From positions 62,001-126,000 of the forward strand of contig NZ_FREV01000006.1 of NCBI RefSeq assembly GCF_900143545.1: a DNA stretch of 64,000 nt, in the 5' to 3' direction. The stretch comes from Loktanella sp. Alg231-35. Its GTDB lineage: Bacteria > Pseudomonadota > Alphaproteobacteria > Rhodobacterales > Rhodobacteraceae. This document shows, one piece after another, positions 1 through 8,985 of the stretch. Numbering within the stretch: the first letter of the stretch is position 1; each line of letters opens with the position of its first letter. The notes under the pieces are model-generated. The model was not told where the DNA came from, made no database searches, and worked only from the letters and a program-made list of their open reading frames with translations. A program made the position numbers and the translations under genes.

Positions 1-1
1 C

Positions 2-460
2 TGCGGGCTGATGATCCAGAACGGGCAGCCCCGGCTGGTGGAATACAACGTGCGCTTTGGTGATCCAGAATGCCAATGCCTGATGATGCGGCTTGGGGGG
101 CAGATCCTTGATCTGTTGCAGGCCTGCGCAGAACAGCGCCTGCACGAGATCAAGGTCAATTGGGCCGATGATCATGCGCTTTCTGTGGTGATGGCGGCCA
201 ATGGCTATCCGGGGTCCCATGCCAAAGGCACGGTGATTGCAGGGCTGAACAGCCTGCCAGAGGATAGTTTTCACATGGCGTTCCATGCGGGCACGGCTGA
301 GACTGACGGCAAGATCGTTGCTAACGGGGGGCGTGTTCTGAACATCACCGCGCGCGGCGCATCATTGGCCGAGGCGCATGAGAAGGCCTATGCCATGGCG
401 CAAAATGTGGACTGGCCAGATGGATTCTATCGGTCTGATATTGGTTGGCGGGCACTCTGA
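2..460 (+). CDS. purD: Phosphoribosylamine-glycine ligase, C-terminal part (cut by window edge)
   Basis: The last 152 residues of PurD, which joins phosphoribosylamine and glycine with ATP in de novo purine synthesis (cytosol). The reading frame is open from base 2, so the gene starts before the window. The visible part has the ATP-grasp motif EYNVRFGDPECQ, in which E and N bind the catalytic metal, and the C-terminal subdomain with ANGYPG and a GGRVLNITA stretch typical of the family end. It stops at TGA 458-460 and is followed directly by a strong hairpin terminator. The call is secure; only the N-terminal part is missing. Confidence 0.95.
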   Translation, partial: CGLMIQNGQPRLVEYNVRFGDPECQCLMMRLGGQILDLLQACAEQRLHEIKVNWADDHALSVVMAANGYPGSHAKGTVIAGLNSLPEDSFHMAFHAGTAETDGKIVANGGRVLNITARGASLAEAHEKAYAMAQNVDWPDGFYRSDIGWRAL

Positions 461-473
461 CCCGGACAAACGC

Positions 474-506
474 AAAAGCCGCGCCCCACTGGGACGCGGC
501 TTTTTT
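474..506 (+). terminator. Rho-independent terminator after purD
   Basis: A 10-bp perfect stem (474-483 with 495-504, AAAAGCCGCG/CGCGGCTTTT) with an 11-base loop is followed by a T-rich run. It lies 13 bases after the purD stop. It also lies just past the end of the oppositely oriented carD gene and may stop transcription from both sides. Confidence 0.85.
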
Positions 507-521
507 CTTTTACGGTCAACC

Positions 522-1028
522 TTAAGCGGCGCGGCTTACCAAAACAGAATCGATCTCTGCGGCGGCGGCGTTTTCGTCGTTGCCTGCAACAGCTGCGATT
601 TCACGTGTCAGACGCTCCAAAGCGGCTTCATAAAGTTGACGCTCTGAATAGCTTTGCTCGCGCTGATCGTCCTGACGGTGCAGGTCGCGAACGACTTCCG
701 CAATCGCGATCAGGTCGCCAGAATTGATCTTTTGCTCATATTCCTGCGCCCGGCGCGACCACATGGCCTTTTTCACCTTGGCCTTGCCGCGCAGTGTTTT
801 CATCGCATGGCTTACCACATCAGGCGTTGCAAGCGCGCGCATGCCAACATCAGTTGCCTTGTGGGTTGGGACCCGCAATGTCATCTTGTCCTTCTCAAAG
901 GCGATGACAAACATCTCAAGCTCAAACCCGGCGACTTCCTGGGTTTCGATCGAGACAATCTTGCCAACCCCATGTGCTGGATAAACGACAAATTCGTTTG
1001 GGCTAAACTCGTTCTTCTTCTTGCTCAT
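522..1028 (-). CDS. carD: CarD/CdnL-family RNA polymerase-binding transcription regulator
   Basis: A 168-residue CarD-family protein. Family members bind the RNA polymerase beta subunit and stabilise open promoter complexes, mainly at rRNA and housekeeping promoters. The N-terminal RNAP-interaction domain begins at NEFVVYPAHGVGKI, and the helical DNA-binding C-terminal half includes LRGKAKVKKAMWSRRAQEYE with the conserved Trp. I chose the ATG at 1028 because AGGA lies just upstream; the frame stays open to 1088 but that extension runs into the fdxA terminator. It is last in a leftward run with fdxA, the S4 protein and the helicase, but a terminator separates it from fdxA. Confidence 0.93.
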   Translation of the reverse strand: MSKKKNEFSPNEFVVYPAHGVGKIVSIETQEVAGFELEMFVIAFEKDKMTLRVPTHKATDVGMRALATPDVVSHAMKTLRGKAKVKKAMWSRRAQEYEQKINSGDLIAIAEVVRDLHRQDDQREQSYSERQLYEAALERLTREIAAVAGNDENAAAAEIDSVLVSRAA

Positions 1029-1065
1029 GATCGTCCTTTCATGGCGATTCATCGTGAAAGACAAC

Positions 1066-1099
1066 AAAAAAACCGGCGGTGGCGGCACGCCTCCGTCGG
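1066..1099 (-). terminator. Probable terminator after fdxA
   Basis: On the minus strand an 11-bp stem (left arm 1099-1089, right arm 1083-1073, two mismatches, five-base loop) is followed by seven T. It lies between fdxA and carD. Confidence 0.6.
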
Positions 1100-1225
1100 G
1101 TCTGTCGACTACAAAACTAAATCAATTTCTTCGCTGCATTGCGGCAAGTATATCACAAAATTGCGTCCTTCGGAAGCGCCGTGAAAATCAACCCCTATTG
1201 GTTCATTTCACGTTTCACGCCCGAA

Positions 1226-1561
1226 TCAGCCGCCCTCGCCTGCGGTTTCGGAAAACAGCTCCATTTTGCCTTCTTTGCCGTCCATCTCATCGGCGGAGGG
1301 CAATGGATCTTTCTTGGTAATGATCACGGGCCACATCTCGGAGTATTTGCGGTTGAACTCAACCCACTTCTCCATGTCAGGCTCTGTATCGGGGCGGATC
1401 GCATCCGCTGGGCATTCCGGTTCGCACACACCGCAGTCGATACATTCGTCAGGGTGAATCACCAGCATATTTTCACCCTCATAGAAGCAATCTACGGGGC
1501 ACACCTCGACGCAGTCGGTGTATTTGCAGGCGATGCAGTTGTCGTTGACGATATATGTCAT
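1226..1561 (-). CDS. fdxA: Seven-iron ferredoxin FdxA
   Basis: A 111-residue 7Fe-8S (3Fe-4S plus 4Fe-4S) ferredoxin, a small cytosolic electron carrier. Nine cysteines are visible at residues 9, 12, 17, 21, 25, 40, 43, 46 and 50. These give the two cluster motifs, including [14 protein letters not shown]. The C-terminal part (about 55-111) has the long acidic extension usual for the FdxA family of alphaproteobacteria. It lies 49 bases after the S4-domain gene, in the same direction, and is followed by a hairpin terminator. The electron partner is not evident from the context. Confidence 0.95.
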   Translation of the reverse strand: MTYIVNDNCIACKYTDCVEVCPVDCFYEGENMLVIHPDECIDCGVCEPECPADAIRPDTEPDMEKWVEFNRKYSEMWPVIITKKDPLPSADEMDGKEGKMELFSETAGEGG

Positions 1562-1610
1562 GGGGTCATCCGGCGAAGTTTACCGGCACTAGCTAGAATA
1601 GTCGCGTGGG

Positions 1611-1997
1611 TCATTCAAGGTCGAATGGGTCACGATTTGCGCGATGGGTCATCATGTCCCGGCGATCCTTCTTTGTGGGGCGACCTTTTCTGTCACCACC
1701 GGGATTGTAGGGACGTTTTTCCACCACAGGTGTCAGGTCTTCATATAGCGCTTGGGCTTCGGGTGCGGGGCCGCGCCTTTCACCACACGAAAGGATACGT
1801 ACAACGCGGGTTTCACTGGCCTGAATGAAGGTCAAAACATCGCCCGGCCCCACCGCACGGGCGGGTTTACTTACCGGTTGGCTGTCCACCCGCACCTTTC
1901 CAACGGTCACAACGCCCGCGGCAATGCTGCGCGATTTGAAGAACCGCGCATGCCAAAGCCATTTATCGAGCCGGATAGTAGGGCGAGCCTCGCTCAA
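1611..1997 (-). CDS. S4-domain RNA-binding protein (Hsp15-like)
   Basis: A 128-residue protein with an N-terminal S4 RNA-binding fold beginning IRLDKWLWHARFFKSRS (residues about 8-24), as in HslR/Hsp15, which binds the 50S subunit with stalled nascent chains. The C-terminal tail is basic and lacks a catalytic domain. Its start ATG overlaps the helicase stop by 4 bases (ATGA), so the two are very likely translationally coupled. This pairing suggests a shared role in ribosome or RNA quality control, which is inference. Confidence 0.88.
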   Translation of the reverse strand: MSEARPTIRLDKWLWHARFFKSRSIAAGVVTVGKVRVDSQPVSKPARAVGPGDVLTFIQASETRVVRILSCGERRGPAPEAQALYEDLTPVVEKRPYNPGGDRKGRPTKKDRRDMMTHRANRDPFDLE

Positions 1998-4741
1998 TCC
2001 TTCTTGAACCCGGCCAAAGCCGCCGCAAATGGGTTATCAGGATCGATTTTCTTTTCGCGCTTGGGCTTGGCAGAGAAACTTTGCGGCTTGTTGCGATCGC
2101 CCTGCGGTTTGCCCTTGCCCTTTGGTTTGCCTTTGCCACGTGGACGCGCATCGTTTTGGGGGCGTTGCTGACGCACAGCACGGCCACCCCAAGTGAAGGT
2201 GTAAAAGACCTCCATTTCAGGTCCGGTATCGGGCGTTTCCAGCGTCGTCTCGGCGGGTGCTTCATCGGTTGGTGGCACCACCTCGGCGGGGGTTTCCGCA
2301 GGGATTTCTGCGGGGGTTTCTGTTTCGACCGAAGCCTGATCGGCGATCACATCAGCCGCGACAGCCTTAACCTTTTCGCGTTCACCCTTCTCAGCTTTAT
2401 AGCCAAGGCCCGTCATCAGATCGGCGAATTGTTCCAGCGTCATACCGGTGATCGACAGCATATCGGGATTGGCCTCAAACCCACCACGGCTATCCTTGTC
2501 GCGCAGCATGTCGGCCAGACGCTCCAGCATATCAATGCGAATCGCCCGCTCACCCGCAGCACGATAGCCGGCCATGGCATAGTAGCCCGCAACTGCATCC
2601 TTGGCGGCGGGAACCGTGACCAGACCGGGCGGCGGGCTTTCTGGGAATTCAGAGAGGTCCTTGGCCAGCGACCAAAGCACCAGACGCAGGCGTGTCGGCG
2701 CCGGCTTGAGCAACAGCGGCATGAAGATCGTGAATTGACCAAAGCGCACACCATGCTTGCGCAGCGCACCGCGGGCGTCTTGGTCCAGTGCTTTGACCTC
2801 ATCAGCAACTTCACCACGCGGGATGATGCCGAACCCTTCAGCCATGCGGTAAGCAAAGCCTTTGGCAGTACCCGTCAGCGTCTCGTCGTTCTTGAGCGCC
2901 AAGAGCGGTTCGAACCCGGCGGCGATCTTGCGGTCAATGAAATGTTGCAGGCGGCGCTGCACCTTTGCGGCCACGTCGGTGCCTGCCTCTTCGTCGACAA
3001 AAACCTCGATACCCGGCTTGAGTGGATCATCCCCAACCGTCAGCTTGCCAACGGCTTGGTCGCCCCACATCAGTCCACCCTGTTCGGTGAAATCAATCTC
3101 GGGGTCAGGCGCGTTATAGAACCGATCCGCCAGCAGATGGAATTGCGGTACCAGCGCCTGCACAGATGCCTGTCGCAAGGTTTTGGCCTCATCGGGGCTG
3201 CCCGCCTTGTCCATACGGAAGCGGAACCCTTCTAACCGTCCGACGAATTCGCCCTCTACGGTCACTTCACCCTTGTCGTTCACGTCAGCCACAAGGCTCT
3301 CCTTCTGCTTGAGCCGGCGAAGCAGAATGCTGGTCCGCCGGTCCACAAATCTTTGCGTCAACGCGCCGTGCAGCGCATCTGATAGTCGATCTTCTACCGC
3401 GCGGGTTGCATCACGCCAATGAGATTCGTCATCAAGCCACCCTTTGCGTTGCGCCACATACGTCCACGTGCGGATATAGGCCAGCCGCTTTGACAGCGTA
3501 TCGATGTCCCCGTCGGTGCGGTCAATGCGTTTCACCTGCAAAGCGAACCAGTTGGCAGAGACATGCCCAAGCTGGTGCAGATCATTGAAGATATGGGTCA
3601 AAAGCCCGGCATGTTCACCTTTGCTGATGCCCCGGAAATCGGGGATGCGGCAGACATCCCAGAGCAGTTTCACCGATGGGCCGTCCGTCGCACGCGCGAT
3701 CACTTCGGGATCTTGGGCCAGGGCCTTGAGTGCGGCCAGATCATCGCTTTCGCGCACGCGTGTCAGCCACGGATCGTCAGTGCGGTCTTCGAGCGTCGCG
3801 ACCAATCGTTTCATCGAGCCGAACTGTAAATCGCTGTTGCGCCATTGCAGTTTTTTCACCGGTTGAAAGCGGTGTTCGCAAATGGCCTCTGCCACGGCGT
3901 CGTCCAACGCGGGGGCCTCGCCCGTGACGCCAAAGGTGCCATTCTCTATGTGCCGCCCGGCGCGCCCTGCAATCTGGCCCAGTTCTTCGGGTTGCAAATG
4001 CCGCATCCGTCGCCCATCGAATTTGGTGAGCGAGGAAAAGCCGACATGGCTGATATCAAGGTTCAGCCCCATCCCGATGGCGTCCGTTGCCACCAGATAG
4101 TCAACATCGCCGTTTTGATACATCTCGACCTGCGCATTGCGGGTGCGCGGCGACAAAGCGCCCATAACAACGGCTGCACCACCTTTCGTGCGGCGCAACA
4201 GTTCTGCAATGGCGTATACGTTTTCAACCGAAAAGCCCACGATCGCTGATCGCGCGGGCATGCGGCTTATCTTTTTCGAACCTGTGTAGGTCAGCTCTGA
4301 CATCCGTTCCCGCCGCATGAATTGCGCTTCTGGCACCATCGCCGCAATCGCGCCGCGCATGGTTTCAGCGCCCAGCAACAGCGTCTCATGCAGGCCGCGC
4401 GCATGCAGCAGCCGGTCGGTAAACACATGCCCGCGTTCTGGATCACCGCACAGCTGGATCTCATCCACTGCAAGGAAATCACATCCCATGCCATCCGGCA
4501 TCGCCTCAACCGTGCAAACCCAATAGGCGGCACGCGGCGGCACGATGCGCTCTTCTCCGGTGACCAATGCAACAACACTGGGACCACGCACAGCGACAAT
4601 TCGGTCATAAACCTCGCGCGCCAGAAGACGCAGCGGCAGGCCAATCACGCCGGTGCGATGCGATAGCATCCGCTCAATCGCATAGTGGGTTTTGCCAGTG
4701 TTGGTCGGGCCCAGAACGGCCGTTACACGGGAAACCGTCAT
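1994..4741 (-). CDS. Suv3-like ATP-dependent RNA helicase
   Basis: A 915-residue superfamily 2 helicase resembling mitochondrial Suv3, the RNA helicase of the mitochondrial degradosome. Walker A is GPTNTGKT at residues about 11-18, the Walker B/DEAD equivalent is VDEIQ (about residue 92), and the motif VI region is QIAGRAGR (about residues 256-263). The middle carries the Suv3-type C-terminal domains. Residues about 790-915 form a low-complexity tail: first a Pro/Glu/Thr-rich acidic stretch, then a Lys/Gly/Arg-rich part (GKGKPKGKGKP) and a conserved-looking end DPDNPFAAALAGF. The tail may bind RNA or partner proteins. It begins 30 bases after the TPR gene and overlaps the S4 gene by 4 bases. 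Confidence 0.92.
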   Translation of the reverse strand: MTVSRVTAVLGPTNTGKTHYAIERMLSHRTGVIGLPLRLLAREVYDRIVAVRGPSVVALVTGEERIVPPRAAYWVCTVEAMPDGMGCDFLAVDEIQLCGDPERGHVFTDRLLHARGLHETLLLGAETMRGAIAAMVPEAQFMRRERMSELTYTGSKKISRMPARSAIVGFSVENVYAIAELLRRTKGGAAVVMGALSPRTRNAQVEMYQNGDVDYLVATDAIGMGLNLDISHVGFSSLTKFDGRRMRHLQPEELGQIAGRAGRHIENGTFGVTGEAPALDDAVAEAICEHRFQPVKKLQWRNSDLQFGSMKRLVATLEDRTDDPWLTRVRESDDLAALKALAQDPEVIARATDGPSVKLLWDVCRIPDFRGISKGEHAGLLTHIFNDLHQLGHVSANWFALQVKRIDRTDGDIDTLSKRLAYIRTWTYVAQRKGWLDDESHWRDATRAVEDRLSDALHGALTQRFVDRRTSILLRRLKQKESLVADVNDKGEVTVEGEFVGRLEGFRFRMDKAGSPDEAKTLRQASVQALVPQFHLLADRFYNAPDPEIDFTEQGGLMWGDQAVGKLTVGDDPLKPGIEVFVDEEAGTDVAAKVQRRLQHFIDRKIAAGFEPLLALKNDETLTGTAKGFAYRMAEGFGIIPRGEVADEVKALDQDARGALRKHGVRFGQFTIFMPLLLKPAPTRLRLVLWSLAKDLSEFPESPPPGLVTVPAAKDAVAGYYAMAGYRAAGERAIRIDMLERLADMLRDKDSRGGFEANPDMLSITGMTLEQFADLMTGLGYKAEKGEREKVKAVAADVIADQASVETETPAEIPAETPAEVVPPTDEAPAETTLETPDTGPEMEVFYTFTWGGRAVRQQRPQNDARPRGKGKPKGKGKPQGDRNKPQSFSAKPKREKKIDPDNPFAAALAGFKKD

Positions 4742-4771
4742 GTCATTCCCCGATACCCGGAGGCAGGCGCG

Positions 4772-5326
4772 CTAAAGCGACTGACCTTCCAATTCCAATT
4801 CAAGACGATCCGCAAAGCCTTGTACTTCTGCGGACTGCGGATTGAGTTCAAGGATCATACGATAAAGATCCAATGCATCATCCTTGCGATCCATTTCTTC
4901 CATAATCAACGCCAGCCCGCGCATTGCTTCAAAATGACGTGGGTTGAGGCTAAGGACTTGGCGGATATCATCCAAGGCCGGGCCGGTCTTGCCCAACAAA
5001 TAATACGAGGACGCCCGCCCATAATACCCTTCAGCGAAATCCGGCGCATGATCGACGAGGGCCGTAAAGTGTTCAGCCGCTGCCAAAGGGTCTCCATCAT
5101 CCAATGCATCTTTGCCGCGCCGCAAAAGCAGGTCCATGGCCGCTGATCCGCTTCGTTCCCAAGCAGTTATGATCTGCCGCTCAATGCGCGGATAGCTGGC
5201 CTCATCAGCGTCCTGTAGCTGTTGATAAAGCTCGTCCAATGCGGTTTCTTGCGCAACCACGGGTAAGGAAAACCCGCATACGACAAAAAGTGCCGTAACG
5301 ATATGTTTGAAGCGATGTGTCATCAT
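4772..5326 (-). CDS. Exported tetratricopeptide-repeat protein
   Basis: About 184 residues. A Sec signal peptide (HRFKHIVTALFVVCGFSLP, then VVAQ) suggests export to the periplasm. The remainder holds two to three TPR units (AAEHFTALVDHAPDFAEGYY, then ALDDIRQVLSLNPRHFEA, then ALDLYRMILELNPQS). No enzymatic motif is visible. The start is uncertain between ATGs at 5332, 5326 and 5323, as no good ribosome site separates them. The frame stays open further upstream, but that part overlaps the divergent SCP2 gene and is not plausible. It is the first gene of the leftward helicase/S4 run. The function is unknown beyond protein-protein scaffolding. Confidence 0.82.
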   Translation of the reverse strand: MMTHRFKHIVTALFVVCGFSLPVVAQETALDELYQQLQDADEASYPRIERQIITAWERSGSAAMDLLLRRGKDALDDGDPLAAAEHFTALVDHAPDFAEGYYGRASSYYLLGKTGPALDDIRQVLSLNPRHFEAMRGLALIMEEMDRKDDALDLYRMILELNPQSAEVQGFADRLELELEGQSL

Positions 5327-5405
5327 ACCCATAACAGTAAGTGTAGCGCACTGTGCGGCCAACACCAGAGCCCGTGCAGTCACATAAATGACAAAGGGAA
5401 GAAAT

Positions 5406-5696
5406 ATGAGTGATGTTGTGACCGAAGCCGTCGCCGCCTTAAACGCAAAAATGGATGGAGCCGGTTTTAATGGCACCGCAAAATTCGCCATCAAAGGCGA
5501 AGGAAGCATCATCATTGATGCTGATGGCGCACGTGCAAGCGACGACGACGCCGATGTAACATTGACCGCTTCGCCTGATGTGTTCAAAGCAATCCTCGAC
5601 GGCGAAATGAACCCGACAACCGCATTCATGACTGGCAAGCTCTCTGTTGATGGCGATATGGGTCAGGCAATGAAACTATCAGGCGTGCTCAGCTAA
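5406..5696 (+). CDS. SCP2 sterol-binding domain protein
   Basis: A 96-residue single-domain SCP2-like lipid carrier, cytosolic. The domain ends with the typical PTTAFMTGKLSVDGDMGQAM segment, which in this family closes the hydrophobic lipid-binding tunnel. The start at ATG 5406 is supported by GGGAAG just upstream; the frame runs open for another six codons. The next gene, an alpha/beta hydrolase, begins one base after its stop, so the two form an operon, possibly for handling lipid or acyl ligands (inference). Confidence 0.9.
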   Translation: MSDVVTEAVAALNAKMDGAGFNGTAKFAIKGEGSIIIDADGARASDDDADVTLTASPDVFKAILDGEMNPTTAFMTGKLSVDGDMGQAMKLSGVLS

Positions 5697-5697
5697 T

Positions 5698-6645
5698 ATG
5701 GAAACGGCCCCCCTCTTTGAAGAGATCGCAGATGGTCCCGCAGGCGGGGTGGCCCATTGGCTTAAGACATCTGATGGGCTGCGCATTCGCGTGGCCCATT
5801 GGGATTTGGCAAACGCCAAAGGCACCGTGCTGATCTTCCCCGGTCGTACGGAGTTCATTGAAAAATATGGACAATCTGCCGCCGCATTCCGTGATCGCGG
5901 CTATGCCAGCCTTGCAATTGACTGGCGCGGACAGGGCCTTGCCGACCGCATGACTGACAACCCCGCCGTTGGGCATGTGGGGGCATTTGGCGATTATCAG
6001 CAAGATGTGACAGCCACGGTCGCGCATGCATCCGCGCTTGGCCTGCCGCGCCCATATTTCCTTTTGGGCCATTCCATGGGGGGCTGCATTGGATTGCGAT
6101 CCCTGATGGAGGGCCTTGATGTGCAGGGTGTGATGTTCTCTGCACCGATGTGGGGTGTTCAGATGGCCGCCCCCTTGCGCCCCCTCGCTTGGGGCCTTTC
6201 TGCGATGAGCACGCCATTGGGCTTTGATCAGGCACTGGCCCCCGGCCAATTCGAGGAAAGCTATGTCAATCGTACCACATTCGAAGAAAACACCCTGACC
6301 AACGACCCAGAGGTTTTTGGAACCCTGCGCAACCAGCTCGCCCAGCATCCCGAACTGGGCCTTGGTGGCCCGTCCTTGCGCTGGTTGAATACGTCACTGC
6401 GCGAAATGCATAAGCTGGCCCTTGATCCGTCGCCCAACATCCCTTGCCTGACTTACCTTGGCACGCAAGAAGCTATTGTCGATCCGCTGCGCATTCAGGA
6501 ACGGATGGGCGGTTGGCCCGGCAGTACACTGCGGGTGATCGATGGCGGCAAGCATGAAATGCTGATGGATGTCCCAAAGATGCGCGATGCAATCTTTGAT
6601 GAAACTGTAGCGTTCTTTGACGCGCAGCGCGCCGTCGCCGCTTAA
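5698..6645 (+). CDS. Alpha/beta hydrolase, lysophospholipase-like
   Basis: A 315-residue serine hydrolase of the lysophospholipase/monoacylglycerol lipase type. The nucleophile elbow is GHSMGG at residues 124-129 with Ser126. Upstream the family's FPGRTEFIEKYGQSA segment and DWRGQG oxyanion region are clear. The catalytic His is probably in GGKHEML near the C-terminus. No signal peptide is visible, so it is probably cytosolic. It is coupled to the SCP2 gene with a one-base gap, and its stop overlaps the convergent threonine dehydratase stop by 4 bases. The natural substrate is unknown. Confidence 0.9.
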   Translation: METAPLFEEIADGPAGGVAHWLKTSDGLRIRVAHWDLANAKGTVLIFPGRTEFIEKYGQSAAAFRDRGYASLAIDWRGQGLADRMTDNPAVGHVGAFGDYQQDVTATVAHASALGLPRPYFLLGHSMGGCIGLRSLMEGLDVQGVMFSAPMWGVQMAAPLRPLAWGLSAMSTPLGFDQALAPGQFEESYVNRTTFEENTLTNDPEVFGTLRNQLAQHPELGLGGPSLRWLNTSLREMHKLALDPSPNIPCLTYLGTQEAIVDPLRIQERMGGWPGSTLRVIDGGKHEMLMDVPKMRDAIFDETVAFFDAQRAVAA

Positions 6646-7856
6646 TCCAGTTCACTTTCTGCCCGCACCCGAAAGCCGGCGCGCCGCAATTCTGCAACCG
6701 TGTCACCAACATGCTGAGCATCGCGGGCCTCGATCACGATTTCCAATTCGGCCTGCTTCAGCGAGACACTTTGCATCATCCGCTGGTGGATGACCTCGAT
6801 CACATTGGCCCCTGCCTCACCAATGATCCTTGAAATATCAGAGAGTTGTCCAGGCGTGTCGTCAATTTCAAAGGTCAGGCGGGTGATCCGCCCGTCGCGC
6901 ACCAATCCCCGCAGGATGAGTGTGGACAACAGCCGCGAGTCGATGTTGCCACCGCAGACCACCAATCCGACCTTCTTGCCGCGTAGTTCTTCTGCGTATT
7001 TTTCAATGACGGCCAGCCCGGCCCCTGCCGCCCCTTCGGCCACGATTTTTTCGTGCGACAGCAGGTCAAAGACCGCCGCTTCGATTTCGCCCTCGGTCGC
7101 TGTTTCAACGCGGTCAACATGCTGGTTGATCAAAGCGACATTTGCATCCGAAGGCGCGCGCACAGCGATCCCTTCTGCCAGCGTTGCCCCACCAAAGTGG
7201 GTGTCGCTCCCATCGAATCTGGCCTTCACAGCATCGAAATTCGCAGCCTGCGCGCCGACCACCTGCACCCCCGGCTTTATCGCCTTCGCCGCGACGGCCA
7301 TACCAGCGATCAAACCACCCCCGCCAATCGGCACCACGATGCAATCCAGATCAGGTTCTTGCTCCAGCATTTCGACCGCGACGCTGCCCTGCCCTGCGAC
7401 AACGACTGGGTCATCAAATGGATGAATAAAGGTCATGCCCTTAGAGGCCGCCATATCAAGCGTGAACTGCACGCTTTCATCAAAGCCCGTGCCGTGCAGC
7501 ACGACCTCTGCCCCGAAATCCTTGGTGCGTTTGACTTTGTTGAACGGCGTGCCCTCGGGCATGACAATCACAGCAGGTATGCCTAACCGACTGGCGTGAT
7601 AGGCGACCCCTTGGGCATGGTTACCTGCCGAACAAGCGATCACGCCAGCCGTGCGTTCCGCCTTGGTGAGCGTCAACAGCTTGGCCAGCGCACCCCGCGC
7701 CTTGAAGGCATTTGTGTGCTGCAGGTTTTCCAACTTGAGATAAAGATCAATGCCCAGATGCAGTGACAGCCGCGCGGCATGCACAGTTGGCGTGCGCATC
7801 GTGGCAGGCTTGATGGCCGCGTAAGTCTTTGTAATCAGGTCAAGATCAAGGGTCAT
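6642..7856 (-). CDS. ilvA: Threonine ammonia-lyase (threonine dehydratase) with ACT domain
   Basis: A 404-residue PLP enzyme that deaminates threonine (and serine) to 2-oxobutyrate (or pyruvate). The PLP lysine is K52 in NAFKARGA, and the phosphate-binding glycine loop is IGGGGLIAG. Residues about 325-404 form one ACT domain (LTFEIDDTPGQLSDISRI). The length and single ACT domain fit the shorter type of enzyme rather than the long double-ACT E. coli IlvA, so both biosynthetic and catabolic roles are possible. I chose ATG 7856, preceded by GAGG. The frame is open far upstream, but that part overlaps the divergent exonuclease. Confidence 0.92.
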   Translation of the reverse strand: MTLDLDLITKTYAAIKPATMRTPTVHAARLSLHLGIDLYLKLENLQHTNAFKARGALAKLLTLTKAERTAGVIACSAGNHAQGVAYHASRLGIPAVIVMPEGTPFNKVKRTKDFGAEVVLHGTGFDESVQFTLDMAASKGMTFIHPFDDPVVVAGQGSVAVEMLEQEPDLDCIVVPIGGGGLIAGMAVAAKAIKPGVQVVGAQAANFDAVKARFDGSDTHFGGATLAEGIAVRAPSDANVALINQHVDRVETATEGEIEAAVFDLLSHEKIVAEGAAGAGLAVIEKYAEELRGKKVGLVVCGGNIDSRLLSTLILRGLVRDGRITRLTFEIDDTPGQLSDISRIIGEAGANVIEVIHQRMMQSVSLKQAELEIVIEARDAQHVGDTVAELRRAGFRVRAESELD

Positions 7857-7973
7857 CTGCTGCCTCGGCAAATCGGTTTCGGCACAGCCTATCCAGCTTG
7901 CACGGCAGGCGAAACCCACCTTGCACGTCAGCCTGCCATTGGCGGACGCAGGTGATGCGCTATTGTGGTGGTC

Positions 7974-8985
7974 ATGGCTGATGTGCTTACCTTCACGGAC
8001 CGCGGGATCTATTGCCCCGCTGGTGATTTCTACATTGATCCCTGGCGTCCTGTTGACCGTGCGCTGATCACCCACGGGCACAGCGATCACGCGCGCCCCA
8101 ATATGGGCCGTTATCTGGCGACCATAGGCACCGCCCCGGTCATGCGGCACAGGCTGGGCGAAATTGACTTGCAGACGACGGCCTATGGGCAGGTCATGCA
8201 AATCGGTGATGCTGCTGTGTCATTCCACCCTGCTGGCCACGTGCCCGGCTCGGCCCAGATCAGGGTCGCGGTCAAAGGTGAAGTCTGGGTTGTTTCCGGC
8301 GATTACAAAACTGTTGCGGACGGTTTGTCGGAACCATTTGAACCGATCGCCTGTCATGCCTTCATTACAGAATGCACATTTGGGCTGCCGATCTTCAAAT
8401 GGACGCCAAAGGACCTGCTGACAACGCAAATCAATGATTGGTGGGCTGTCAATGCCGCCGCCGGGCGGACGTCTATTCTGGGGGCTTATGCATTGGGCAA
8501 GGCCCAGCGCCTGTTGGCAACTGTCGATCCAGAGATCGGCCCGATCCTGACCCATGGCGCGATTGAGGCCACCAATGAGGTGCTGCGCGCAAGGGGTCAC
8601 CCTGCCTGAAACCATCCCTGTGACCCCCGAGACGACAAGCAAGACCCATCCCGGCGCACTCGTGTTGGCGACACCCAGCGCGCTTGGCACCACATGGAGC
8701 CGCAAGTTCGGCCCCTCATCCACGGCCTTTGCCAGCGGCTGGATGGCCCTACGCGGCGTACGCCGCAGACGTGCGGCGGATCGGGGGTTTATCGTGTCAG
8801 ATCATGCCGATTGGGATGGGTTGAACGATGCCATCAAGGCCACAGGTGCCACCAAGATCTTTGCCACACATGGCTACACCACCGCGTTTCAGCGCTGGTT
8901 GTCCGGGCAGGGCTATGACGCGCATATCGTGAGCACCGATTATCACGGCGAAGCACGCGACACCGATCCGGCAGAGGACACATGA
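7974..8985 (+). pseudogene. Ligase-associated DNA exonuclease, split by a frameshift
   Basis: A metallo-beta-lactamase-fold exonuclease of the kind found next to the short ATP-dependent DNA ligase. The first part (7974-8609) has the metal motif HGHSDH (residues 34-39). It stops at TGA soon after codons for EVLRARG. Homologous sequence resumes one frame over from about 8591 (GVTLPETIPVTPETTSKTHPG) and runs to 8985, including the second metal-site segment SDHADWDG. Restoring the frame needs a 1-base skip or a 2-base insertion near 8590-8600 and gives about 338 residues, normal for the family. The second part overlaps the ligase start by ATGA. It could be a true inactivation, a sequencing error or recoding. 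Confidence 0.85.

Noticed and set aside
2081..3235. Long open frame (384 codons) antisense to the Suv3-like helicase
   Set aside because: It mirrors a conserved gene in GC-rich DNA, has no family resemblance and no ribosome site.
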